Positions 7,808 to 15,668 of a stretch of 47,274 nt of DNA are shown here, piece after piece. The position numbers were made by a program, and so were the translations under genes. The stretch is from positions 1 through 47,274 of the forward strand of contig CAJKSU010000002.1 of NCBI GenBank assembly GCA_905202605.1, written 5' to 3'. Origin of the DNA: an uncultured Eubacteriales bacterium (GTDB lineage: Bacteria; Bacillota; Clostridia; Oscillospirales; Oscillospiraceae). The notes below the pieces were generated by a model. It was not told where the DNA came from and did no database searches. It saw only the letters and a program-made list of their open reading frames with translations. Numbering within the stretch: position 1 is the stretch's first letter; each line of letters starts with the position of its first letter.

Positions 7808-7813
7808 CAGCAT
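7721..7813 (-). CDS. DUF3789-type micro-membrane protein
   Basis: On the minus strand, AAAGGAG lies just before an ATG (7813) that opens a 30-codon frame: MLLFILGMLLGGAVSSFILA followed by LIAVSADPQR. It is one hydrophobic helix with a Gly-rich FILGMLLGG segment and a short polar tail, the pattern of the DUF3789 micro-proteins common in Firmicutes and their mobile elements (recognised from memory; function unknown). It overlaps the 3' end of the NUDIX gene in antisense. A good ribosome site and family-like sequence argue it is real despite its size. No clear promoter was found upstream on the minus strand. Confidence 0.65.
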   Translation of the reverse strand: MLLFILGMLLGGAVSSFILALIAVSADPQR

Positions 7814-7875
7814 AACGGCTCCTTTCTGCGGATTGGGAAGATCTACCGGAAGGATGCCCGAAAATCGGACGAGTA

Positions 7876-7917
7876 TTCACAGAAATTTCACGCTTCCCGG
7901 AAAAATTGCATTATAAT
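7876..7917 (+). promoter_or_regulatory. Promoter with PhoB/PhoP-like direct repeats upstream of response regulator 1
   Basis: TATAAT (7912-7917) has no good -35. Instead TTCACA (7876-7881) and TTCACG (7887-7892) form a direct repeat with an 11-bp period, the layout bound by PhoB/OmpR-family regulators that activate promoters with poor -35 boxes. The downstream gene encodes such a regulator, so autoregulation is plausible but inferred. Confidence 0.5.
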
Positions 7918-7976
7918 GTACAGAGAAGTAACCTGCCCTTTGCGGACAGTCTATTAGAAGGAACGGAGGAACTTGT

Positions 7977-8663
7977 ATGGCTCATACGGTTTTGATTGTA
8001 GAGGACGATCCCAACATTGCCGATCTCCTGCATCTCTATCTGGAAAAGGACGGCTATGTTACGGAAATTGCACCGGACGGCGGCAAGGCGGTGGAAAAAT
8101 TCCGTCAGCTTCAACCGGATTTGGTGCTGCTGGACGTGATGCTTCCGGTAATGGACGGGTGGGAGGTGCTCCGTACCATTCGGCAGGAGGCAAAAACGCC
8201 GGTGATTATGCTCACCGCCAAGGGGGAAACCTCAGACAAGGTAAACGGACTGAAAATGGGTGCTGACGATTACATTACCAAGCCCTTCGAGGCCAAGGAG
8301 GTGCTGGCGCGGGTGGAAGCCGTGCTGCGCCGTACCACAGGAGCTGCGCCCGCGTCCCGGCGGCTGACCTTTGATAAGCTTGTCATTGATATGGATGCGT
8401 TTGAGCTGATTGTGGACGGGAAAAAAGTAGATACGCCGCCCAAGGAAATGGAGCTTTTGTACCATCTGGCCTCCAGCCCCAACCGGGTCTATACCCGCAA
8501 CCAATTGCTGGATGAGGTCTGGGGGTTTGACTATTTCGGTGATAGCCGGACGGTGGACGTTCATATCAAGCGCCTGCGGGAAAAGCTGGAGGGCGTCAGC
8601 GACCAGTGGGAGCTGAAAACTGTCTGGGGCGTGGGCTATAAGTTCGAGGTGTCTGGCGCATGA
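7977..8663 (+). CDS. Response regulator, OmpR/PhoB family (system 1)
   Basis: A 228-residue DNA-binding response regulator. The receiver domain (1-120) shows the acidic pocket Asp10/Asp11, phospho-acceptor Asp53 in LLDVMLPVMDG, the MLTA switch segment and the KPF lysine. A winged-helix effector domain (about 130-225) ends in SRTVDVHIKRLREKLE and TVWGVGYKF, typical of PhoB/OmpR regulators. It overlaps the start of its kinase gene by four bases (ATGA), so the pair is translationally coupled. Overall likeness is to PhoP/RegX3-like regulators of Firmicutes, but the stimulus cannot be read from sequence. Confidence 0.93.
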   Translation: MAHTVLIVEDDPNIADLLHLYLEKDGYVTEIAPDGGKAVEKFRQLQPDLVLLDVMLPVMDGWEVLRTIRQEAKTPVIMLTAKGETSDKVNGLKMGADDYITKPFEAKEVLARVEAVLRRTTGAAPASRRLTFDKLVIDMDAFELIVDGKKVDTPPKEMELLYHLASSPNRVYTRNQLLDEVWGFDYFGDSRTVDVHIKRLREKLEGVSDQWELKTVWGVGYKFEVSGA

Positions 8664-10081
8664 AAACCACCTTTTCCCGACAGCTGGCGCTGACGGCAGG
8701 AATGATCCTGCTGAGCTTTGTTCTGCTGGGATGCAGCTTCACAAGCCTTTTCTATAATTATATGCTCCGAAATGAGAAAACGTCGCTTTCCACCAATGCC
8801 GAGGCAGTGGCGAGCTATGTCAGCACCCAGAGCACTCTGAGCGAGATCGATGACTGGGAGCTTCGGCTGTCCGTCAGCTATGGCGCAAATGTTTCGGATA
8901 CCGATGTGCTGATCACGGATCCCAGCGGCGTGGTGACCCTTTGCTCCTGCAACCAGTTTGTGTGCGATCATGTGGGGAAAACGGTTCCCTCTGATATGCT
9001 CCAGAACATGAGTGCGGACGGGTATGCCTATGCTACGGGGGTACTGGGCAGCGTTTATACCGATGAACGGTATCTCTATGGGGTTCCTGTACTGTCGGCA
9101 TCCAACGAAGAGCTGCTGGGCTATGTGGTGGTATCCACAGCCACAAAGGATATGAGCGATATGGTCAGCCGGATCATGGGGCTGTTCCTGCTGACGGCTA
9201 TCGTGGTGCTGGTGATTACAACTGTGGCCACGGCGCTGATTACCCGCCGTCAAACGGAGACACTACGGGATCTGGCAAAGGCAGCGCGGCAGTTTGCCCA
9301 CGGCGACTTCTCTGCTCGAATCTATCCGGATGGAAACGATGAAGAGGTGGCAGAGCTGGCAACGGCCTTTAACAATATGGCAACGTCGCTGGAGCGCAGT
9401 GAAAGCCTGCGTCAGGAGTTTATTTCCAACGTCAGCCATGAGCTGAAAACTCCGATGACCACCATTGCAGGCTTCATGGACGGTATGCTGGATGGCACCA
9501 TTCCGCAGGAAAAGCATGCATATTATATGCATACTGTCTCGGATGAGGTCAAGCGCCTGAGCCGTCTGGTTCGGAGCATGCTGGATATTTCACGGCTCCA
9601 GTCTACCGGCGAGGAGATCAAGAAGTCGAGATTTGACGTGACCGAGGCACTGGGACGGACGCTCTTGACCTTTGAACAGAAAATCGAGGAAAAGGATTTG
9701 GATGTTCAGGTAGATATGCCGGAAAAGGCTGTGTACGTCATGGCAAATGAGGATGCCATCACTCAGGTGATTTATAACCTGATTGACAACGGTGTGAAAT
9801 TTGCGCAGAAGGGTACGCCGTTTCTGCTGACAGTGAAAACTGCTGGAGGCAAAGCGCTGGTCAGTGTGGCCAATCATGGCCCCACAATTCCGCCGGAGGA
9901 GCTGCCGTTGGTATTTGACCGGTTCCATAAATCCGACAAAAGCCGATCCATGGATAAAACCGGCGTTGGGCTGGGGCTGTATATTGTAAAAACCATTTTG
10001 GGCAGCCATGGAGAAGACATTTCCGTGACCAGCCGGCAAGGGCTGACTACGTTTACCTTTACGCTGGAACTGACCAAATAA
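8660..10081 (+). CDS. Sensor histidine kinase (system 1)
   Basis: The 473-residue membrane kinase partners the regulator just upstream. It has an N-terminal membrane helix (about 10-32), an extracytoplasmic sensor region (33-170) containing three cysteines in TLCSCNQFVCDH (94-104), a second helix (about 172-195), a HAMP segment (196-245), the HisKA dimerisation helix with phospho-acceptor His260 in NVSHELKTPM, and an HATPase domain with N-box NLIDN and G-box GVGLGLYIVK. The extracellular Cys cluster could sense redox or metal, but that is a guess. A weak terminator follows at 10088. Confidence 0.93.
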   Translation: MKTTFSRQLALTAGMILLSFVLLGCSFTSLFYNYMLRNEKTSLSTNAEAVASYVSTQSTLSEIDDWELRLSVSYGANVSDTDVLITDPSGVVTLCSCNQFVCDHVGKTVPSDMLQNMSADGYAYATGVLGSVYTDERYLYGVPVLSASNEELLGYVVVSTATKDMSDMVSRIMGLFLLTAIVVLVITTVATALITRRQTETLRDLAKAARQFAHGDFSARIYPDGNDEEVAELATAFNNMATSLERSESLRQEFISNVSHELKTPMTTIAGFMDGMLDGTIPQEKHAYYMHTVSDEVKRLSRLVRSMLDISRLQSTGEEIKKSRFDVTEALGRTLLTFEQKIEEKDLDVQVDMPEKAVYVMANEDAITQVIYNLIDNGVKFAQKGTPFLLTVKTAGGKALVSVANHGPTIPPEELPLVFDRFHKSDKSRSMDKTGVGLGLYIVKTILGSHGEDISVTSRQGLTTFTFTLELTK

Positions 10082-10087
10082 GCAGGA

Positions 10088-10116
10088 TGGAACGCCTATC
10101 TAGGGCGTTCCATTTT
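10088..10116 (+). terminator. Terminator after two-component system 1
   Basis: TGGAACGCC (10088-10096) pairs with GGGCGTTCCA (10103-10112), followed by only four T. Moderate strength. Confidence 0.55.
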
Positions 10117-10169
10117 GTGCATGATGCCGTCTGGAATCTTTCCTGAAACGTCACAAAAATGCTACCAAT

Positions 10170-10191
10170 TTGTAACGGGATGTGGTATACT
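10170..10191 (+). promoter_or_regulatory. Extended -10 promoter of the repeat lipoprotein
   Basis: TGGTATACT (10183-10191) is an extended -10 (TGn then TATACT). The -35 region is poor (TACCAA at 10163-10168 with 17-bp spacing; TTGTAA at 10170 is too close). Confidence 0.5.
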
Positions 10192-10234
10192 GTATCAGTG
10201 TATACGCTCTATGAATAAAGAAGGAGGGCGCAGC

Positions 10235-11560
10235 GTGAAACGATCCGGAATAATCATGTGGTTTCTGATTTTGTGCATGCTGGGAGGCTGCTCTGGACTG
10301 AGCATGGAGGAGCTGTATTGCCTTCCTCAGGCGCCGGAGGATTATTATGATCTACAGGAGGCGCTGGATGCGGTGCTCTCTCAGGGGCAGAGCTATCAGG
10401 CACCCGCCACAGGCGCCCGGCGGGAGCCGGTTCAGCTGGTGGATCTGGACGGCGACGGTGTGGACGAGGCAGTGGCCTTTTTCCGCAGCGTAGAGGACGG
10501 CTCAGTTGCCGTCTACATCTTTGCGAGAAATGATTCGGCCTATGAGCTGGCGGCAACGATTCCGTGCTCCGGAAGTGCAGTAGGCAATGTAGAATATGCT
10601 GATCTGGACGGCAGCGGCAGTCTGGAGCTTTTGATTACCTGTCAGGTCAGCGAGGCGGTGACTCAGGCTTTACAGGGAATCCGATATCGGAACGGGCAGA
10701 CAGAAGTGTTGCTGACGGTTCCTTGCGGGCAGTATGTGCTGACGGATTTGAATCATGACGGCGCAAAAGAAATCCTTTGTCTGACGGACTCCGGCGCGGA
10801 GGCTGGTGCGGGCGCGGTGTGCTATACGTATATTGATGATCAACTGAAGGCCAGCGAGGAGGTGCGCCTCAGCGGGAGCTACAGCAGCATTCTGAAGGTT
10901 TGTCAGGGAACGCTGGAGAATGGCGTGGCGGCAGCAACCGTCACATCGTCAGATGACAATCGGCGGATTACCGATGTGCTGATCTTATCCGGAAAAGAGG
11001 AACTGACAACAGTGGACTGCGGCGCACTGGGGATTTCTGCACAGCTGGAGGACGGGGCGCTGTATCCCACAGATATCGACGGCGATGGCGCACTGGAAAT
11101 TCCGCAGGCCGCAGAGTTGCCTGCTTACGGAAAAGATGACGGCACGGAGTGGGTCGTAAGCTGGTATGGCCTTACGTCCCAAGGAGCATCTACGCTGAAG
11201 GCGGAAACCTATCACAGCTTCGGAGAAGGCTGGTATCTGGAATTGCCGGAGGCATGGCAGGCTTCTGTGACGGTGACGGAGGCGGATGAAGCGTTCGGCG
11301 CATGCAGCATCCACACCACCGGCTTTTATCGCCTGAAAAGCAATGGAAAGCCCGGTGCAGAGATTTTGACGATTTATGCGCTCTGGGGCGCATCGCGGCA
11401 GGAGCGGGCAGAGCAGCTGGGACTGACCAGCCTGTACAGCGACACGGATATGATCCTCGCGGTGGATATCAATGAGGAAGCGGCTCCATGGGATGGGGCA
11501 ATCTCCGTGACGCAGGTGTCGGAGCGATTCCATGTGGAAACGAAAGAGAATAATCATTGA
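10235..11560 (+). CDS. Lipoprotein with FG-GAP/VCBS-like calcium-binding repeats
   Basis: A 441-residue predicted lipoprotein between two two-component systems. I choose GTG 10235 because AAGGAGGG lies 7 nt upstream and a clean lipoprotein signal follows: MKRSGIIMWFLILCMLGGC, with Cys19 as the lipidated residue. The N-terminal half has four Asp-rich repeats (VDLDGDGVDE, ADLDGSGSLE, TDLNHDGAKE, TDIDGDGALE) resembling the DxDxDG loops of FG-GAP/VCBS propeller domains, which bind calcium. The C-terminal part has no recognisable domain. It ends close to the second response regulator gene, so it may be part of that signalling unit. Function unknown. Confidence 0.8.
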   Translation: MKRSGIIMWFLILCMLGGCSGLSMEELYCLPQAPEDYYDLQEALDAVLSQGQSYQAPATGARREPVQLVDLDGDGVDEAVAFFRSVEDGSVAVYIFARNDSAYELAATIPCSGSAVGNVEYADLDGSGSLELLITCQVSEAVTQALQGIRYRNGQTEVLLTVPCGQYVLTDLNHDGAKEILCLTDSGAEAGAGAVCYTYIDDQLKASEEVRLSGSYSSILKVCQGTLENGVAAATVTSSDDNRRITDVLILSGKEELTTVDCGALGISAQLEDGALYPTDIDGDGALEIPQAAELPAYGKDDGTEWVVSWYGLTSQGASTLKAETYHSFGEGWYLELPEAWQASVTVTEADEAFGACSIHTTGFYRLKSNGKPGAEILTIYALWGASRQERAEQLGLTSLYSDTDMILAVDINEEAAPWDGAISVTQVSERFHVETKENNH

Positions 11561-11580
11561 CCCGGCGTATCCCGGTCAAT
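11556..11580. repeat. Inverted repeat between lipoprotein stop and response regulator 2
   Basis: ATTGACC (11556-11562) pairs with GGTCAAT (11574-11580), with further CCGG pairing inside. There is no T-tract, so it is more likely an RNA hairpin that modulates the downstream ribosome site than a terminator. Confidence 0.4.
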
Positions 11581-11598
11581 ATGGAAGGAATTTCAATC

Positions 11599-12285
11599 AT
11601 GAAAAAAGTATTGATTCTGGAAGATGAAACCAGTATCCGCAGCTTTGTGGTAATCAATCTGCGGCGTGCGGGCTATGAAGCCATTGAGGCCAGCACCGGC
11701 GAGGAAGCGCTGGAGCAGCTGCGCCGCAATCCAGACACCGGCGTGGCGATTTTTGACATCAACCTGCCGGGTATGGATGGGTTTGAGGTATGCCGCACTG
11801 TACGCGCTACCAATAAAACCATCGGTATTATTATGCTGACTGCCCGAACGCAGGAAATGGACAAGGTTACCGGACTTATGACTGGAGCGGATGACTATGT
11901 GACGAAGCCTTTCTCTCCGGCAGAGCTGACAGCGCGGATCGATGCGCTGTACCGTCGAATCGGAGGCGAATCAAATGCATCGCCGGATGAACTGCAGCAG
12001 GGACCGTTCGTACTCAACACTCGTAACCGTACCTTGGAGAAGGCAGGACAGAAGATTCGACTGACTCAGGTGGAGTATGCCATTGTAAAGCTGTTTATGC
12101 AGAACCCTGGCCGTGCGATGTCCAGAGAGGACATTCTGACGGCAGTTTGGGGACGGGACTATGACGGTGAGCTGAAGATTGTGGATGTCAACATCCGCCG
12201 CCTGCGAATCAAGATCGAGGATGACACCTCCAACCCTGTGTATATCACCACAGTATGGGGATACGGTTATAAGTGGGGCGCTTAA
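11599..12285 (+). CDS. Response regulator, OmpR/PhoB family (system 2)
   Basis: A 228-residue regulator. I start it at ATG 11599 (MKKVLILEDE), preceded by GGAAGGAA, because an in-frame ATG at 11557 adds 14 residues unlike any receiver domain. The receiver shows Glu8-Asp9-Glu10, phospho-acceptor Asp53 in IFDINLPGMDG, MLTA and KPF. The winged-helix domain ends in VDVNIRRLRIKIE and TVWGYGYKW. It is followed after three bases by its kinase gene. It is a paralogue of system 1, so the two may have arisen by tandem duplication, but the receiver sequences are well diverged. Confidence 0.93.
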   Translation: MKKVLILEDETSIRSFVVINLRRAGYEAIEASTGEEALEQLRRNPDTGVAIFDINLPGMDGFEVCRTVRATNKTIGIIMLTARTQEMDKVTGLMTGADDYVTKPFSPAELTARIDALYRRIGGESNASPDELQQGPFVLNTRNRTLEKAGQKIRLTQVEYAIVKLFMQNPGRAMSREDILTAVWGRDYDGELKIVDVNIRRLRIKIEDDTSNPVYITTVWGYGYKWGA

Positions 12286-12288
12286 TTC

Positions 12289-13713
12289 ATGAAGAAAATG
12301 TCCGGAATACGGTCCAGATGGCTCACACATAACGTAAGCCTGATGGTGCTGCTGGTGCTGGGCTGTGCAGCCTGCGCCATTGCCGCGCTTTCCAGCTATT
12401 ATTACAGCTGTATGCGCAGCGGTCTGGAAGCGCAACTGAAAACTACGGCAGAGTTTTTTGAAACATATATCAGCACCTCTCAGGAGGAGTTTTACGGCAG
12501 CGTCTATAGTTTTACCCAGAACTATGAAGGAAAGAATAACCTTGAACTGGAGTTTCTAGACAGCAGCGGCGAAATCATCAGTTCGTCCTTTGGGCTGGCC
12601 TCCGGAAGCCGGCCGGAGACGGCGGATGTAAAGGGGGCGCTGGAGGATACGAAGCTGGCCACTTTTCAAGGAAAGGATCCTCAGACTGGAGAACGCATTC
12701 TGGCGGTTTCCGTTCCCGTCATGGCCTCGGACGGACAGATTGCCGGGGCGTTACGGCTGGTGACCTCTCTCCAGCTGGCGAACCGTCAGATTCTCCTGTG
12801 GGCGGGCGTGATTGGCCTGATTGCGCTGTTTGTGATTGGGCTGGTGGTCGGTACTGGAATGTATTTTATCCACTCTATTGCCACTCCGGTGATGGAGATC
12901 ACCGAGACGGCGCAGCGCATCGCTGCAGGCGGCTATGGAACCCAGATCCAGAAGAAGTTTGCGGAAAACGATGATGAGATCGGGGAGCTGGCACGGGCAA
13001 TCAACAATCTCTCTCTGCAAATCAGTCAGACGGAGAAAATGCAGTCGGAATTTCTCTCCTCGGTATCCCATGAGCTGCGCACGCCTCTGACTGCCATTTC
13101 CGGCTGGGGCGAAACCCTGATGACCAGCGACACGATGGATCCGGCGGAGACACGACGGGGCATCGTCACCATGCTCAAGGAAACCAAACGGCTGACCTCT
13201 TTGGTGGAGGAGCTGCTGGAATTCTCCAGAATTCAGGACGGACGCTTTAAGCTGAACGTGGAAACCTGCGACCTGCGGGGCGTGTTTGAGGACACAATCT
13301 TCATGTATGGCAGCCGCCTCCGGCAGGAAGGGATCGACCTCCAGTATGAGGCGTCGGATGACGATATTCCGGAGATCAGCTGTGACCCGGAACGGATGAA
13401 GCAGGTGTTTTTGAACATTCTCGACAATGCCGCAAAATACGGCGGCGACGGCGGAAAAATTCTCTGCGATCTACAGGTAGAGGGGGAGCGCCTTGCCGTG
13501 CATATCCGAGACTTCGGTTCAGGCATTCCGGAAGAGGAGCTTCCTCTGGTCAAGAAGAAGTTCTACAAAGGCTCTTCCAAGGCACGGGGCAGCGGCATCG
13601 GTCTGGCGGTGTGCGAGGAAATTGTATCCATGCACGGCGGACGGCTGATCATAGCCAATGCGGCGGACGATCAGGGGGGCTGTGAGGTTACCATTGAGCT
13701 TCCGCTGAAATAA
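12289..13713 (+). CDS. Sensor histidine kinase (system 2)
   Basis: A 474-residue membrane kinase. Helix 1 lies at about 16-37, the extracytoplasmic sensor at 38-165, helix 2 at about 168-195, HAMP at 196-248, HisKA with phospho-acceptor His261 in SSVSHELRTPL, and the HATPase domain with N-box NILDNAAKY and G-boxes DFGSGI and GSGIGLAVCEEI. The dimerisation segment is of the type seen in clostridial WalK/ResE-like kinases. With its regulator and the upstream lipoprotein it may form a surface-sensing unit; the signal is unknown. Confidence 0.93.
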   Translation: MKKMSGIRSRWLTHNVSLMVLLVLGCAACAIAALSSYYYSCMRSGLEAQLKTTAEFFETYISTSQEEFYGSVYSFTQNYEGKNNLELEFLDSSGEIISSSFGLASGSRPETADVKGALEDTKLATFQGKDPQTGERILAVSVPVMASDGQIAGALRLVTSLQLANRQILLWAGVIGLIALFVIGLVVGTGMYFIHSIATPVMEITETAQRIAAGGYGTQIQKKFAENDDEIGELARAINNLSLQISQTEKMQSEFLSSVSHELRTPLTAISGWGETLMTSDTMDPAETRRGIVTMLKETKRLTSLVEELLEFSRIQDGRFKLNVETCDLRGVFEDTIFMYGSRLRQEGIDLQYEASDDDIPEISCDPERMKQVFLNILDNAAKYGGDGGKILCDLQVEGERLAVHIRDFGSGIPEEELPLVKKKFYKGSSKARGSGIGLAVCEEIVSMHGGRLIIANAADDQGGCEVTIELPLK

Positions 13714-13755
13714 ATCAATTTGCAATATAAAGTCCCGCTAATGGGACAACCTCTG

Positions 13756-13764
13756 TGCTATGAT
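13756..13764 (+). promoter_or_regulatory. Extended -10 promoter candidate before yqhQ
   Basis: TGCTATGAT matches an extended -10. No good -35 lies 16-18 bp upstream. The hexamers GTCCC/GGGAC around 13731-13746 form a small inverted repeat just upstream. Confidence 0.4.
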
Positions 13765-13799
13765 AATAGTGTCAGGGGGTGAGAGAAAGGAATCATGCT

Positions 13800-14741
13800 G
13801 TGGCAAATCAGGGAAAGCGAACCTCCATCGGCGGTCAGGCGCTCATAGAGGGGATTATGATGCGCGGGCCGTTTCGTCAGGCCATTGCGGTGAGAGATCA
13901 GGACGGAAAAATCGTCCTGAAAGAGGAAGAACTGAAATTCATCAAGAACAAATACCCCATCCTTGGGCTGCCCCTGATTCGGGGCGTGGTCAACTTTGGC
14001 GGAAGCATGGTAGCGGGCGTCAAGGCGCTGATGTACTCGGCTTCCTTTTACCCGGAAGAAGAGGATACCGGCGAGCCGGGGAAGTTTGAACAGTGGCTGG
14101 AAAAGCATATCGGCTCGGAAAAGCTGGAAGCGCTGGTGATTTATCTGGCAGTGCTCATGGGTGCGGCGTTTTCCGTGGGGCTGTTTTTGCTGCTGCCCAC
14201 GTTTCTGGTGGGACTGATCCGCCCCATTCATGACCATTATCTCCTGCGGAACCTCTGCGAGGGACTGGTGAAAATGGCGATTCTGCTGATCTATATGATC
14301 GGTATTTCCAAGCTCAAGGATATGCGCCGGGTGTTCTCCTATCACGGAGCGGAGCATAAAACCATTAAATGCTATGAGCTTGGGAAGGACTTGACGGTGG
14401 AGAATGTGCGCCCCTGCACCCGGTTTCATCCCCGCTGTGGCACCAGCTTTCTGTTTGTGGTGATTTTTATCAGCATTCTGGTGGGCAGCGTGGTGCAGGT
14501 GGGCAACACGTTGCTCCGGATGGTGTTCCATTTGCTGCTGTTGTTCCCGGTGGTGGCCATCAGCTATGAAATCAATCGGCTGGTTGGACGCTATGATAAC
14601 CGCCTGACGAAAATTTTAACGGCGCCGGGGCTGTGGCTCCAGAACTTTACTACCAACGAGCCGGACGATTCCATGATTGAATGTGCCATCGCGGCGTTGC
14701 AGGCGGTAATTCCTCAGGAGGAAGGAGCGGACAACTGGTAA
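13800..14741 (+). CDS. yqhQ: DUF1385 (YqhQ) family membrane protein
   Basis: A conserved Firmicutes membrane protein of unknown exact role. GTG 13800 is preferred because GAAAGGA lies about 8 nt upstream and the protein then begins near the conserved IGGQALIEGIMMRGP; a GTG seven codons upstream is possible but has a badly spaced ribosome site. The 313 residues include several membrane helices (about 115-145, 170-195, 220-265) and the conserved YHGAEHK and RFHPRCGTSF segments, whose His and Cys suggest metal binding. It heads the yqhQ-prmC-recA-recX-rimO-pgsA operon. In other Clostridia it also sits before prmC. Confidence 0.88.
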   Translation: MANQGKRTSIGGQALIEGIMMRGPFRQAIAVRDQDGKIVLKEEELKFIKNKYPILGLPLIRGVVNFGGSMVAGVKALMYSASFYPEEEDTGEPGKFEQWLEKHIGSEKLEALVIYLAVLMGAAFSVGLFLLLPTFLVGLIRPIHDHYLLRNLCEGLVKMAILLIYMIGISKLKDMRRVFSYHGAEHKTIKCYELGKDLTVENVRPCTRFHPRCGTSFLFVVIFISILVGSVVQVGNTLLRMVFHLLLLFPVVAISYEINRLVGRYDNRLTKILTAPGLWLQNFTTNEPDDSMIECAIAALQAVIPQEEGADNW

Positions 14742-14744
14742 CCC

Positions 14745-15668
14745 ATGGAGAGCTACAGTTATCATAATCTCTATACGGCAGCGAAGCAGGCGCTGCGGAA
14801 GGTGGACGGTGAGAACGCCGAATTCACCGCGCGGGAGCTTGTTGCCGCAGCAACGGATCGCTCCGTCAGCCAGCTGGTGGCGGACTTTCCCTTGACAGTA
14901 TTTCAGCGGGATATTATCCGAGTCAATAAAATGGTGGAACGCCATTTAAAAGGCGAGCCGCTGGCTTATATTTTAGGACAGTGGGAGTTTTACGGCCTGA
15001 GCCTGACGGTGACGCAGGATGTGCTGATTCCCCGAGATGACACCGAGGCGGTATGCGATCTGGCGATCCACCAGACCATGCTGTCCGGTCAGCATCCCAG
15101 AGTGCTGGATCTCTGCGCTGGTTCCGGCTGTATCGGACTGGCGGTGGCGGCACGGGTCAAGGATGCCAGAGTGACGCTTGGGGAGATTTCCCCAGAAGCG
15201 ATCCGGGTCGCAAAAAAGAATGTGCAGGACAATCATCTCAGCGGGCGGGTCAACTGCATCCAGCTGGATGTCCGGCAGCCTGCGCCGAAGTTTCTGGGAA
15301 AGTATGATTTGATCGTCTCCAATCCGCCCTATGTGACGGCACGGCAGATGGAGGAGCTGGATACCTCAGTGAAGGATTATGAGCCGCATCTGGCCCTGTA
15401 CGGGGGCAATGACGGGCTGGATTATTACCGGGCGATCGTGAAGAATTACACACCCCTTCTGCGGGATGGCGGATTCATCTGCTTTGAATTCGGCATGGGG
15501 CAGGAGGCGTCGGTGTGTCAGATTTTGATGGACTATGGATATCGGCTGGGCAGACTGGTGCGGGACAGCGGAGAGCGCGCTCGCGCGGTGATGGCGCAAA
15601 AGCCGGTAGGCGAAGCTATGACAGGAAAGGAACGTGCGGAAGATGGCGAAAAAACAACCGGCATATGA
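14745..15668 (+). CDS. prmC: Release factor glutamine methyltransferase
   Basis: PrmC methylates the Gln of the GGQ motif in peptide release factors with S-adenosylmethionine. The 307 residues have an N-terminal helical domain (1-85), the SAM-binding loop LDLCAGSGCIGLA (about 120-133) and the catalytic NPPY motif (residues 188-191). The ATG lies three bases after the yqhQ stop. The C-terminal tail (about 290-307) overlaps recA by 26 bases, and the tail residues look unlike the family, so the frame probably runs slightly past its ancestral end. Confidence 0.93.
   Translation: MESYSYHNLYTAAKQALRKVDGENAEFTARELVAAATDRSVSQLVADFPLTVFQRDIIRVNKMVERHLKGEPLAYILGQWEFYGLSLTVTQDVLIPRDDTEAVCDLAIHQTMLSGQHPRVLDLCAGSGCIGLAVAARVKDARVTLGEISPEAIRVAKKNVQDNHLSGRVNCIQLDVRQPAPKFLGKYDLIVSNPPYVTARQMEELDTSVKDYEPHLALYGGNDGLDYYRAIVKNYTPLLRDGGFICFEFGMGQEASVCQILMDYGYRLGRLVRDSGERARAVMAQKPVGEAMTGKERAEDGEKTTGI

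Noticed and set aside
15500..15642. SOS (LexA) box before recA
   Set aside because: No convincing GAAC-N4-GTTC type palindrome was found; recA seems to be read from the yqhQ promoter.
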